From positions 1 to 11,952 of the forward strand of contig PMBQ01000433.1 in assembly GCA_003152955.1 (NCBI GenBank): a DNA stretch of 11,952 nt. Reading direction: 5' to 3'. Of the stretch, positions 1 through 6,321 are shown piece by piece (the first letter of the stretch is position 1; each line of letters begins with the position of its first letter). This DNA comes from Candidatus Bathyarchaeota archaeon. GTDB taxonomy: Archaea > Thermoproteota > Bathyarchaeia > 40CM-2-53-6 > FEN-987. The notes below the pieces were generated by a model. It ran no database searches. It saw nothing but the letters and a program-made list of their open reading frames with translations, and was not told where the DNA came from. The translations under genes were made by a program, and so were the position numbers.

Positions 1-1
1 G

Positions 2-937
2 AATCTCAGTCTCGGCGTGGTCTTTGGATTCTTGTTCGGCGTCGGTACTGTTTTTGTCCGGGCACGAATCGATGACCGAGTCCGGACTCCTGAAGACTTG
101 AAGCGACATGGCGTGGTTCCCCTCTCCACCATCGTGCAGATAGAGGGGGGGGCGAAAGGGTCGCGTTCAACGGATGGAGCCCGACCCGGCAGCCAGGGAT
201 TTGACAAGCATCTTGTGGCGTTTTCAAATCCGTTCTCACCTGTGGCAGAGGCATATCGTCATCTCCGAACGAATATTTCGTATGCACGACCCGATGCACC
301 CATCCGAACTCTCATGGTGACAAGCGCAAATCCGAGAGAAGGGAAGTCTACGACGGTAGCAAACCTGGCAGTCACGTTTGCCCAGACAGAAAACCGGATC
401 TTGCTCATAGACGCCGACATGCGCCGACCGATAATGCACACTGTGTTTGGGTTGGAGAAAGACCCCGGCTTGACGAATGTGCTCTTTGAGCATACAGATT
501 TCAAAGATGTGGTGAATCGACAAGTGATTCACAATCTTGACATCCTCACATGCGGTATCATCCCCCCGAATCCAGCCGAAATCCTGGGCTCCCGTCGATT
601 GAAAGAATTCATCGAAGAATTAAAGCTGCAGTATGACACTATTTTGTTCGACACGCCACCGCTCCTTGCGGTAACAGATTCCGCTGTGCTAGCTCAGCAA
701 GTAGATGGACTCGTCTTGATTGCTTCTGCTGGCAGCTCCACCCTAAGCTCCATCCAACGTGCTGGCGAACCTCTGAGTGGCGTGCGCAACAAGATACTGG
801 GAGTTGTACTCAACAATTTTGACTTGAAGAAAGCGTACGGTGGCTACTACGGGCGCTCCAGGTACGGATATGGATATGGCTATGGGTATGGATATAGACC
901 AACCAGCAAAGCAGAAATGAAAGGGACGAAGGTGTAG
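2..937 (+). CDS. Polysaccharide co-polymerase / BY-kinase (Wzc/CpsD-type tyrosine autokinase), 5'-truncated by window edge
   Basis: The reading frame is open from nt 2, so the gene begins left of the window. The first visible residues (NLSLGVVFGFLFGVGTVFV) are a hydrophobic segment followed by RARIDDRVRTPEDL. This is the usual end of the second membrane helix of a Wzz domain and the linker into a cytoplasmic tyrosine kinase. The kinase shows a Walker A (SANPREGKST; Lys codon at nt 344-346), a Walker A' (LLIDADMRRP, about nt 401-430) and a Walker B (ILFDTPP, about nt 641-661). The tail is a tyrosine cluster (KKAYGGYYGRSR, then Y(GY)5 at nt 863-895). Family knowledge: such kinases autophosphorylate the C-terminal tyrosines in trans, and cycling of phosphorylation controls polymer length and export with a Wzy polymerase and an outer-membrane channel. 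The Wzz periplasmic part is not visible, so fusion to it is inferred from the helix and linker. TAG stop at 935-937. Confidence 0.93.
   Translation, partial: NLSLGVVFGFLFGVGTVFVRARIDDRVRTPEDLKRHGVVPLSTIVQIEGGAKGSRSTDGARPGSQGFDKHLVAFSNPFSPVAEAYRHLRTNISYARPDAPIRTLMVTSANPREGKSTTVANLAVTFAQTENRILLIDADMRRPIMHTVFGLEKDPGLTNVLFEHTDFKDVVNRQVIHNLDILTCGIIPPNPAEILGSRRLKEFIEELKLQYDTILFDTPPLLAVTDSAVLAQQVDGLVLIASAGSSTLSSIQRAGEPLSGVRNKILGVVLNNFDLKKAYGGYYGRSRYGYGYGYGYGYRPTSKAEMKGTKV
863..895 (+). repeat. Hexanucleotide repeat encoding the Y(GY)5 tail of the tyrosine kinase
   Basis: Five consecutive TA[C/T]-GG[A/C/G] units plus a final TAT encode six tyrosines alternating with five glycines. Tyr codons are tac once and tat five times; Gly codons are gga, gga, ggc, ggg, gga. 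With the three tyrosines just upstream (AYGGYY), nine of about 22 residues are Tyr. Third-position variation shows it is not a perfect DNA repeat, so selection on the peptide is at least as likely as recent slippage. It is the probable autophosphorylation cluster. Confidence 0.85.
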
Positions 938-969
938 CAATTGCAGTAGATAATTGGTTGAAGCAGGCG

Positions 970-1003
970 GAATTCAACGAGGTAAGCTGGCTCAGTTGAA
1001 TTC
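970..1003 (+). repeat. Inverted repeat GAATTCAAC...GTTGAATTC (stem-loop)
   Basis: A perfect 9-bp inverted repeat (970-978 with 995-1003) encloses 16 nt. Inside it, GAG (979-981) can pair with CTC (991-993) if A994 is bulged, extending the stem to 12 bp. No T-run follows, so it does not read as an intrinsic terminator. It starts 32 nt after the kinase stop codon. A role in mRNA 3'-end protection or protein binding is only a guess. Confidence 0.6.
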
Positions 1004-1101
1004 ATGTGTCATGTCATGTTGAGACTCAGAGCAATCAGAGACAGCCAAGGATTTTTGGTCAAGGACTCAAGAAGGTCCTCGCAGTTCAACTCCCCTAAGT
1101 T

Positions 1102-1125
1102 CGGGCCACGCCAGCTCCCGGCCCG
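1102..1125 (+). repeat. GC-rich inverted repeat CGGGCC...GGCCCG
   Basis: A perfect 6-bp GC stem (1102-1107 with 1120-1125) with a 12-nt loop sits immediately before another hairpin at 1127-1147. Two stems in tandem suggest a structured leader, but each is short enough to be chance in a GC-balanced gap. No T-run follows. Confidence 0.4.
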
Positions 1126-1126
1126 C

Positions 1127-1147
1127 GTTTCTGTGTGATACAGAAAC
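1127..1147 (+). repeat. Inverted repeat GTTTCTGT-GTGAT-ACAGAAAC
   Basis: A perfect 8-bp inverted repeat (1127-1134 with 1140-1147) with a 5-nt loop. It is compact enough to be an RNA hairpin, or an operator half-site pair spaced by 5 nt. It is followed by CCCGAGG rather than a T-run, so termination is unlikely. No matching copy was noticed elsewhere in the window. Confidence 0.55.
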
Positions 1148-1282
1148 CCCGAGGCTCAAGATGCAGACCTGCAAGTCGGGCGAACTCTACCAACACCGTT
1201 AATTCTTGTCGTACTCCCACCCACTCACTCCCCGAGCGTGGCGAGAAAGGTGTTCCTGTGTTTGTTAGAGGGTCGCATCTGA

Positions 1283-1292
1283 GTTCTAGAAC
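1283..1292. promoter_or_regulatory. 10-bp palindrome GTTCTAGAAC upstream of legB
   Basis: A perfect 10-bp palindrome whose centre is about 93 bp upstream of the legB start codon. Its 8-bp core TTCTAGAA recurs in the other long gap (8226-8233), about 96 bp upstream of the first oxidoreductase gene. A shared palindrome at the same distance from two gene-block starts is what a common operator could look like. No matching regulator is known to me. Confidence 0.35.
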
Positions 1293-1324
1293 AGTGACCT
1301 GGAAACTGATCCATGCGCTTTCGC

Positions 1325-1352
1325 TTGCTCTACTGTGGAATCCCATTTAAAT
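1325..1352 (+). promoter_or_regulatory. legB: Weak sigma70-like promoter candidate for legB
   Basis: TTGCTC (1325-1330) and TTAAAT (1347-1352) are separated by 16 nt. They match the -35 and -10 consensus at three and four of six positions. Transcription would begin around 1359, leaving a leader of about 20 nt that includes AGGTGG (1365-1370) as the ribosome binding site, 10 nt before ATG. This is the best fit I found just upstream of legB, but matches of this quality are common by chance. Confidence 0.2.
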
Positions 1353-1380
1353 CTACTCACGTATAGGTGGACAGTACCGC

Positions 1381-2352
1381 ATGAGAGTATTAGTCACCGG
1401 CGCCGGAGGATTCATCGGCTCACATTTGGTAGAGGCTTGTGTTGAAGCGGGCCACCACGTCCGAGCCTTTGTTCACTACAATTCGAAGAACAGCTGGGGA
1501 TGGCTGGATGAGTGTCCCTGCAAGAGAGACGTTGAGGTTGTTGCGGGCGACGTGCGGGACTACGATTCGGTCCATAGGGCACTTCAGAATTGTGATACAG
1601 TTTTCCACTTAGCAGCGCTTATCGGCATTCCCTACTCGTACGTATCTCCTCTGGCCTATGTAAGAACCAACATCGAAGGGACATACAATGTGCTAGAGGC
1701 CGCGCGTGTGAATGGTGTTTCACGCATATGTGTTACCTCAACGAGCGAAACTTATGGAACTGCCCAGTACGTACCCATCGATGAAAACCACCCAGTCGTC
1801 GGTCAGTCGCCATACTCTGCGACGAAAATCGGAGCAGACCAACTTGCTGTGAGTTACTACCGCTCGTTCGGGTTGCCAGTAACAATTGTGCGCCCATTCA
1901 ATACATACGGACCTCGGCAATCTGCTCGAGCAATCATCCCGAGCATTGTCATCCAGATACTCAATGGCCAAGCGCCGATAAGGGTGGGAAACCTCAGCCC
2001 ACTGAGAGACTTCACCTATGTAAGAGATACGGCAAATGCCTTCCTGGAGATCAACAACTCCGAGGTTCTGAGAGGGGAGGTCGTAAACATCGGAACCAAC
2101 AAACAGATTTCGATGCGACACCTTGCCGAACTGATCATGGGCATCATCGGTGAGCATCGAGAGCTTGAGGTCACAGATGAACGCACACGGCCTCCGGCAA
2201 GCGAAGTAGACTCTCTCGTATGCGACAATTCAAAGCTGCTCAGAGCAACGAATTGGAGGCCAACCCATCGATTGGAGCAAGGCATTGGGGAAACTATCCA
2301 CTGGATTCGGTGCAACATGCACGTCTTCAAATCAGGAATTTACAATGTCTAG
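1381..2352 (+). CDS. legB: NAD-dependent 4,6-dehydratase LegB (GDP-GlcNAc 4,6-dehydratase)
   Basis: A 323-residue extended short-chain dehydrogenase. It has the N-terminal nucleotide-binding motif GAGGFIGS (residues 7-14), the substrate-domain motif TSTSETYG (119-126) with the dehydratase-type acidic residue E123, and the catalytic YSATK (Y145, K149). RPFNTYGPRQ (171-180) is typical of sugar-nucleotide dehydratases, and the sequence fits the LegB subgroup. Family knowledge: LegB oxidises and dehydrates GDP-GlcNAc to the 4-keto-6-deoxy sugar, the first committed step to legionaminic acid, in the cytoplasm. The GDP rather than UDP substrate is inferred from ptmE in the same operon. The start is ATG at 1381, with AGGTGG 10 nt upstream and the dinucleotide fold beginning at once. 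The stop overlaps the legC start by 8 nt, implying coupled translation. Confidence 0.93.
   Translation: MRVLVTGAGGFIGSHLVEACVEAGHHVRAFVHYNSKNSWGWLDECPCKRDVEVVAGDVRDYDSVHRALQNCDTVFHLAALIGIPYSYVSPLAYVRTNIEGTYNVLEAARVNGVSRICVTSTSETYGTAQYVPIDENHPVVGQSPYSATKIGADQLAVSYYRSFGLPVTIVRPFNTYGPRQSARAIIPSIVIQILNGQAPIRVGNLSPLRDFTYVRDTANAFLEINNSEVLRGEVVNIGTNKQISMRHLAELIMGIIGEHRELEVTDERTRPPASEVDSLVCDNSKLLRATNWRPTHRLEQGIGETIHWIRCNMHVFKSGIYNV
2334..2337 (+). promoter_or_regulatory. legC: Ribosome binding site AGGA deciding the legC start
   Basis: AGGA lies 7 nt before ATG 2345. An earlier in-frame ATG at 2285 would add 20 residues lying inside the legB coding region and lacking family resemblance. This site favours 2345. 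Confidence 0.6.
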
Positions 2353-3508
2353 CTCTATTCCCTTGTCTGCTCCGTCCATCGGAGCAAACGAATGGAAATA
2401 TGTGAAGGAATGCCTCGATACGGAATGGGTCTCGTCTGCTGGAAAGTACGTTGAGCGCTTCGAGCAAGAGATCGCGCACTACGTTTCTTCCAAGTATGCG
2501 GTGGCTTGCGTCAACGGAACTGCAGCGCTCCACGTGGCTCTGAGAATTGTGGGAGTGGAGGAAGGAAGTGAAGTCATTGTTCCGACGCTCACGTTCATTG
2601 CACCCGTCAATGCGGTTCATTACTTGGGTGCACACCCTGTTTTTGTTGATTGCGACGACTTCTACAACTTAGACGTCGAAAAGGCCATCGAGTTCATAGT
2701 CACGCAGACCATTTTCCGCGGCGGGTATTCCTACAACACTAACACACGCAGGAGAATCAGCGCGATCGTTCCCGTTCATGTTTTTGGAAATGCGGCAGAC
2801 TTGAAGGAGCTGTTGAATATCTGTCGGGATCGCAATATCAAGGTAGTCGAAGACGCCACTGAAAGTCTGGGTTCCCGTTATGTTCCAGACTACTTAGGGG
2901 GGAAACACACCGGAACTGTGGGTGATGTTGGGTGTCTCTCATTCAATGGGAACAAGATCATAACCACTGGCGGGGGTGGGATGATCGTGGCGGATTCGGC
3001 AGACCTCGCTAGCAAGGCACGCTACTTGACAACTCAAGCCAAGGACGACGAGGTGACCTATGTTCACAACGAAGTAGGCTACAATTACCGCCTGACGAAT
3101 ATTCAGGCGGCAATGGGGGTTGCTCAGTTGGAGCAGCTTGCCACTCTTCTGAAGGCCAAGAGAAGCAACTACCAGACGTACAAACAGCACATTAACAAGA
3201 TCGAAGGGCTGCGATTGGCAGAAATGCCTCCGTATGCCTCGAACAACTGCTGGATGTATGCGTTGCAGGTTGAAGAATCGGCCTTCGGTGTCGATAAAGA
3301 AACTCTTAGGAGACGCCTTGCCAGCAGTGGGATCGAAAGCCGGCCAATCTGGAAACTCAATCACCTCCAACTCCCTTATTGCAGATGCGAAGCATTCCGC
3401 ATTGAAAGGGCTCCGCGTCTCATTCACATAAGCCTCAACATCCCATGCAGTTCGAACCTCACGGAAGAGCAAATGCGGAAGGTCATGAGTGCTCTCAGGC
3501 ATGAATAA
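2345..3508 (+). CDS. legC: PLP-dependent aminotransferase LegC (DegT/DnrJ/EryC1 family)
   Basis: 387 residues from ATG 2345. The protein begins MSSSIPLSAPSIGANEWKYV and shows the usual N-terminal pattern of LegC-type aminotransferases, in which WVSSAGKYVERFE precedes the cofactor domain. Cofactor features are GTAALH (about residues 58-63), VEDATESLGSRY (about 168-179, with the Asp that contacts the PLP ring nitrogen) and SFNGNKIITTGGGGM, whose Lys (about residue 204) forms the Schiff base. Family knowledge: it transfers an amino group, normally from glutamate, to C4 of the LegB product. It overlaps legB by 8 nt and runs into legH, a compact arrangement matching the order of reactions. Only the assignment to Leg rather than another 4-aminosugar depends on context. 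Confidence 0.93.
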   Translation: MSSSIPLSAPSIGANEWKYVKECLDTEWVSSAGKYVERFEQEIAHYVSSKYAVACVNGTAALHVALRIVGVEEGSEVIVPTLTFIAPVNAVHYLGAHPVFVDCDDFYNLDVEKAIEFIVTQTIFRGGYSYNTNTRRRISAIVPVHVFGNAADLKELLNICRDRNIKVVEDATESLGSRYVPDYLGGKHTGTVGDVGCLSFNGNKIITTGGGGMIVADSADLASKARYLTTQAKDDEVTYVHNEVGYNYRLTNIQAAMGVAQLEQLATLLKAKRSNYQTYKQHINKIEGLRLAEMPPYASNNCWMYALQVEESAFGVDKETLRRRLASSGIESRPIWKLNHLQLPYCRCEAFRIERAPRLIHISLNIPCSSNLTEEQMRKVMSALRHE

Positions 3509-4133
3509 GATAATCGTGGTTGGCGGAGGGGGACACGCCAAAGTTGTCATTTCGCTCCTCTTGAAGAATCGCACGTACGAAGTAGTTGGCTATACGGATT
3601 TCAAAGACAAGGGACCTCTACTGCACATCCCATATCTTGGGACAGATGGAGATTTGGCGTCGATCAAGGAACAGAATTGCTGTTTGAACGCTGTTATTGG
3701 TCTTGGTAACACATTCATTGACAGTCGGCGCAAGACAATCAGAGAAAGACTCGATTCGCTTGGTTTCCGCTTGCCCATAGTGGTCTCTTCCAATGCCACA
3801 GTCAACTTGGACGTGAGATTAGGAGCGGGGACGGTTCTCATGGATGGTGTCATAATCAATTCCGGAACAAGTATTGGTGAGTGTGCAATTGTCAATACAG
3901 GAAGTTCCGTTGACCATGATTGCACCATCGGAGATTATGTTCACATTGCGCCAGGGGCGACGTTGAGTGGAGATGTCTGTGTCGGAACAGATTCAATGAT
4001 CGGGACTGGAGCCGTCGTGGTGCAAGGGGTTGTCATCGGTGAAGGCTGCATGATTGGTGCTGGTGCAGTGGTTGTTGAAGATTGTCTCCTGCCTGGTGTA
4101 TACGTTGGAGTCCCTGCGAGGCGACGCAGATAA
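3501..4133 (+). CDS. legH: Left-handed beta-helix sugar N-acetyltransferase (NeuD/PglD-like, LegH role)
   Basis: 210 residues from ATG 3501. The N-terminal small nucleotide-fold domain starts KIIVVGGGGHAKVV (residues 3-16), as in NeuD and PglD. The C-terminal half (from about residue 96) is hexapeptide-repeat sequence (VNLDVRLGAGTVLMDGVIIN, then IGECAIVNTGSSVDHDCTIGDYVHIAPGA split over several coils) ending at GVYVGVPAR. H139 in SSVDHD is the expected catalytic base. Family knowledge: such enzymes use acetyl-CoA to acetylate the 4-amino group made by LegC. An in-frame GTG at 3489, with GGAAGG 6 nt before it, would add four residues. I chose ATG because relatives start right at the KIIVVGGGG strand, but the Shine-Dalgarno spacing favours GTG, so the start is uncertain by 12 nt. 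It overlaps the legC end by 8 nt. An O-acetyltransferase (NeuD) role is the main alternative. Confidence 0.88.
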   Translation: MNKIIVVGGGGHAKVVISLLLKNRTYEVVGYTDFKDKGPLLHIPYLGTDGDLASIKEQNCCLNAVIGLGNTFIDSRRKTIRERLDSLGFRLPIVVSSNATVNLDVRLGAGTVLMDGVIINSGTSIGECAIVNTGSSVDHDCTIGDYVHIAPGATLSGDVCVGTDSMIGTGAVVVQGVVIGEGCMIGAGAVVVEDCLLPGVYVGVPARRRR

Positions 4134-4135
4134 CC

Positions 4136-5149
4136 ATGCCAGAAAAGACGCTCATCGTTGCTGAAGTGGGAGTTAACCACAACGGTAGCCTCGATACCGC
4201 AAAGAAGCTCGTCAGAGCCGCACGATTGGCTGGGGCGGATGCAGTGAAGTTCCAGACGTTCAGGTCTGAAGACCTTGTAAGCGTCTACGCCGAGAAGGCC
4301 TCGTACCAGAAGAGAACGACCGGAAAGCAAGAGACTCAATTCGAGATGTTGAAGCGCCTGGAACTTTCAGAGCTTGAATACAAGAAGCTGGTCCTCCATT
4401 GTAACAAGACCGGAGTGGAGTTCATTTCGACACCGTTTGACTTGCGGAGTGTGGACTTTCTCGAGAGTATTGGCGTAGGCCGATACAAGATTGCCTCGGG
4501 CGATCTCACAAACCCTGAGTTGCTCTATCACGTTGGACGCAAGAGAAAACCTGTTATCTTGTCGACTGGAATGGCAAATCTTGGCGAAGTTGAATCTGCT
4601 CTTGAGTCGCTGAGGAGTGGTGGGACGCGCAGGATAACGCTCCTGCATTGCGTTACGGAATACCCTGCACCTGTCGCTGAAGTAAACCTCAGGGCGATGC
4701 TCACGCTACGTGATGCCTTTAAACTGCCGGTTGGATACTCAGACCATACGGAGGGAATGGAAGTTCCGATCGCTGCTGTTGCCTTGGGTGCAACGATTGT
4801 CGAGAAACACTTCACACTCGACCGTCGAATGAAAGGGCCAGATCATATGGCATCGATCGAACCCGAGGGTCTAAGACAGATGATACGAGCGATCAGGAGT
4901 GTTGAACTAGCCTTGGGTGATGGTGTGAAAAGGCCCTCGCCATCGGAATTGCCGAACATCGACGCAGCCCGCAGAAGTATTGTAGCATCAACATATATTG
5001 CCACCGGGGAGCGAGTGACAATCAGGAAGATTGCATTCAAGAGGCCCGGAACGGGCATCCAGCCTAAGGACATAGAGAAGGTTCTCAACCTCAGATGCAC
5101 TGTTGATGTCCCGGCTGGCACGGTCCTAACCTGGGACATGTTCAAATGA
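4136..5149 (+). CDS. legI: N,N'-diacetyllegionaminic acid synthase (NeuB family)
   Basis: 337 residues from ATG 4136, 2 nt after the legH stop. The TIM-barrel part includes EVGVNHNGSLDTA (residues 10-22), DAVKFQTF (35-42), FISTPFD (96-102), KIASGD (118-123), ILSTGMA (141-147), HCVTEYPAP (171-179), GYSDHT (200-205) and VEKHFTLDR...GPDHMAS (222-240), all hallmarks of NeuB-type synthases. From about residue 277 a SAF/antifreeze-like domain follows (RRSIVAS...KRPGTGI), which in NeuB dimers reaches into the partner's active site. Family knowledge: it condenses phosphoenolpyruvate with the free 2,4-diacetamido-2,4,6-trideoxymannose released by LegG, forming the nine-carbon acid. An upstream in-frame start at 4082 adds 18 residues inside legH and is rejected. 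Legionaminic rather than sialic specificity is inferred from legB and legC beside it. Confidence 0.94.
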   Translation: MPEKTLIVAEVGVNHNGSLDTAKKLVRAARLAGADAVKFQTFRSEDLVSVYAEKASYQKRTTGKQETQFEMLKRLELSELEYKKLVLHCNKTGVEFISTPFDLRSVDFLESIGVGRYKIASGDLTNPELLYHVGRKRKPVILSTGMANLGEVESALESLRSGGTRRITLLHCVTEYPAPVAEVNLRAMLTLRDAFKLPVGYSDHTEGMEVPIAAVALGATIVEKHFTLDRRMKGPDHMASIEPEGLRQMIRAIRSVELALGDGVKRPSPSELPNIDAARRSIVASTYIATGERVTIRKIAFKRPGTGIQPKDIEKVLNLRCTVDVPAGTVLTWDMFK

Positions 5150-6321
5150 CGAAGAGAAAGATCTGCGTAATCACAACATCGAGGGCTGACTACGGTCTTT
5201 TGTATTGGCTGATGCGAGCGATCGATGTCGACCCTGAGTTGCAGCTTCAAGTCATTGCAAGCGGTATGCATATGTCTTCGGAATTTGGCCTTACATTTCG
5301 TGAAGTCTCGCGGGATTTTCCGGTCACCGAGCAAATCGAAATGCTACTCTCCGGTGACTCCAGCACAGCCATTGCGAAGTCAATAGGCTTGGGGTGTATA
5401 TCATTCGCCGATGCCTTTGCACGGCTCCGCCCGGACTTGGTGGTTATACTTGGGGATAGGTTTGAGCTGCTAAGTGCAGGTATTGCAGCTCTGTTCGGCA
5501 GAATTCCGATTGCGCATCTCCATGGAGGGGAAACGAGCGAGGGCGCGTTGGATGAGTACGTAAGACATGCTCTCACCAAAATGGCCTCACTTCACTTTGT
5601 TGCGAACGAGGCTTATCGCAACCGAGTGATACAAATGGGAGAACAACCTTCATGCGTGTACAACCTGGGTTCCCCAGCACTTGACAATATTGCGCGGATG
5701 AAGAAGATGACTCGGCGCCAGTTGGCTTCTCGGCTGAAGTTCGATCTGAGTGGCAGGGTTGCTCTGGTCACATATCATCCCGTGACTTCCGGCGAGCAGA
5801 CTGGCCATCGGCATCTAAAAAGCATGATGACAGCCATCAGGAGATCAGGAGTCAAAGCAGTGTTTACCCAAACCAATGCGGACCTCAAGGGTCGATGGAT
5901 AGACGTCATTATTAGACAGGCCTGTGCTGCCCAGCCAAAGCGGTTTTGCTATGTTCAGAATCTAGGGCGGAACCTATACTTGAACTGCATGAGGGACTTG
6001 GACATCATGATAGGGAATTCATCAAGCGGCCTTATCGAGGCCCCTTCATTTGGCATGCCCGTCGTGAATATTGGAGACAGACAGAAAGGCAGAGTGAGAG
6101 GCGAAAACGTCATCGACTCGGACAATTCCACGAGCTCCATCCAAGGGGCGATAGCGATCGGACTAGACGTAAAATTCCGCGAAAGAATTTCGAAGGCTCC
6201 TAATCCATATGCTAACGGTTCGACGAAATCCGTCAGTTCTTGCATCAAGGAGAAACTCATTGAATCACTTCGCGAGGCGTCCCCGGTACGGAAGAGATTC
6301 TTTGATTTTGAGGAAAAATGA
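5146..6321 (+). CDS. legG: Hydrolysing nucleotide-sugar 2-epimerase (NeuC/LegG family)
   Basis: 391 residues from ATG 5146, overlapping the legI stop by 4 nt (ATGA). It is a GT-B fold epimerase. Motifs are ITTSRADYG (residues 9-17), ILGDRFE (101-107), HLHGGE (124-129), DEYVRHALTKM (136-146), LVTYHPVT (207-214) and IGNSSSGLIEAPSFGMPVVNIG (from residue 289), then DRQKGR (311-316). These match NeuC and LegG. Family knowledge: the enzyme inverts C2 and hydrolyses the nucleotide, giving free 2,4-diacetamido-2,4,6-trideoxymannose for LegI. Together with LegB and LegC this argues for the legionaminic rather than the N-acetylneuraminic pathway, where NeuC acts directly on UDP-GlcNAc. The C-terminus ends FDFEEK immediately before ptmE, overlapping it by 4 nt. 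Confidence 0.93.
   Translation: MTKRKICVITTSRADYGLLYWLMRAIDVDPELQLQVIASGMHMSSEFGLTFREVSRDFPVTEQIEMLLSGDSSTAIAKSIGLGCISFADAFARLRPDLVVILGDRFELLSAGIAALFGRIPIAHLHGGETSEGALDEYVRHALTKMASLHFVANEAYRNRVIQMGEQPSCVYNLGSPALDNIARMKKMTRRQLASRLKFDLSGRVALVTYHPVTSGEQTGHRHLKSMMTAIRRSGVKAVFTQTNADLKGRWIDVIIRQACAAQPKRFCYVQNLGRNLYLNCMRDLDIMIGNSSSGLIEAPSFGMPVVNIGDRQKGRVRGENVIDSDNSTSSIQGAIAIGLDVKFRERISKAPNPYANGSTKSVSSCIKEKLIESLREASPVRKRFFDFEEK

Larger units (their letters stand above)
938..1380. other. 443-bp gene-free gap between kinase and legB
   Basis: No convincing coding frame is present: the longest frames (about 71 codons on +, 83 on -) resemble no family I recognise and are rich in Arg, Pro and Ser. The gap contains at least four inverted repeats, listed separately. 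None is followed by a U-tract, so I see no rho-independent terminator. I looked for a JUMPStart/ops element (core GGCGGTAG), which often precedes polysaccharide operons in enterobacteria, and did not find one. The gap probably holds the promoter and leader of the leg operon, or marks a recombination junction. Confidence 0.7.

Noticed and set aside
970..1003. Intrinsic terminator after the kinase gene
   Set aside because: The stem is plausible, but no run of T follows on either strand.
1095..1350. Overlapping frames on both strands (71 and 83 codons) in the long gap
   Set aside because: Low-complexity Arg/Pro/Ser-rich products without recognisable motifs. Each strand looks equally non-coding, and the region contains hairpins.
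938..1380. JUMPStart/ops element, CRISPR array, tRNA or insertion-sequence ends
   Set aside because: No GGCGGTAG core, no regularly spaced direct repeats, no cloverleaf and no transposase fragment or terminal inverted repeat with target duplication was seen.
2285..2344. Upstream ATG extending legC by 20 residues
   Set aside because: The extension lies inside legB and lacks family resemblance. ATG 2345 has AGGA at 7 nt.
4082..4135. Upstream start extending legI by 18 residues
   Set aside because: The extension is the out-of-frame reading of the legH end. NeuB proteins start close to the IVAEVGVNHNG strand.
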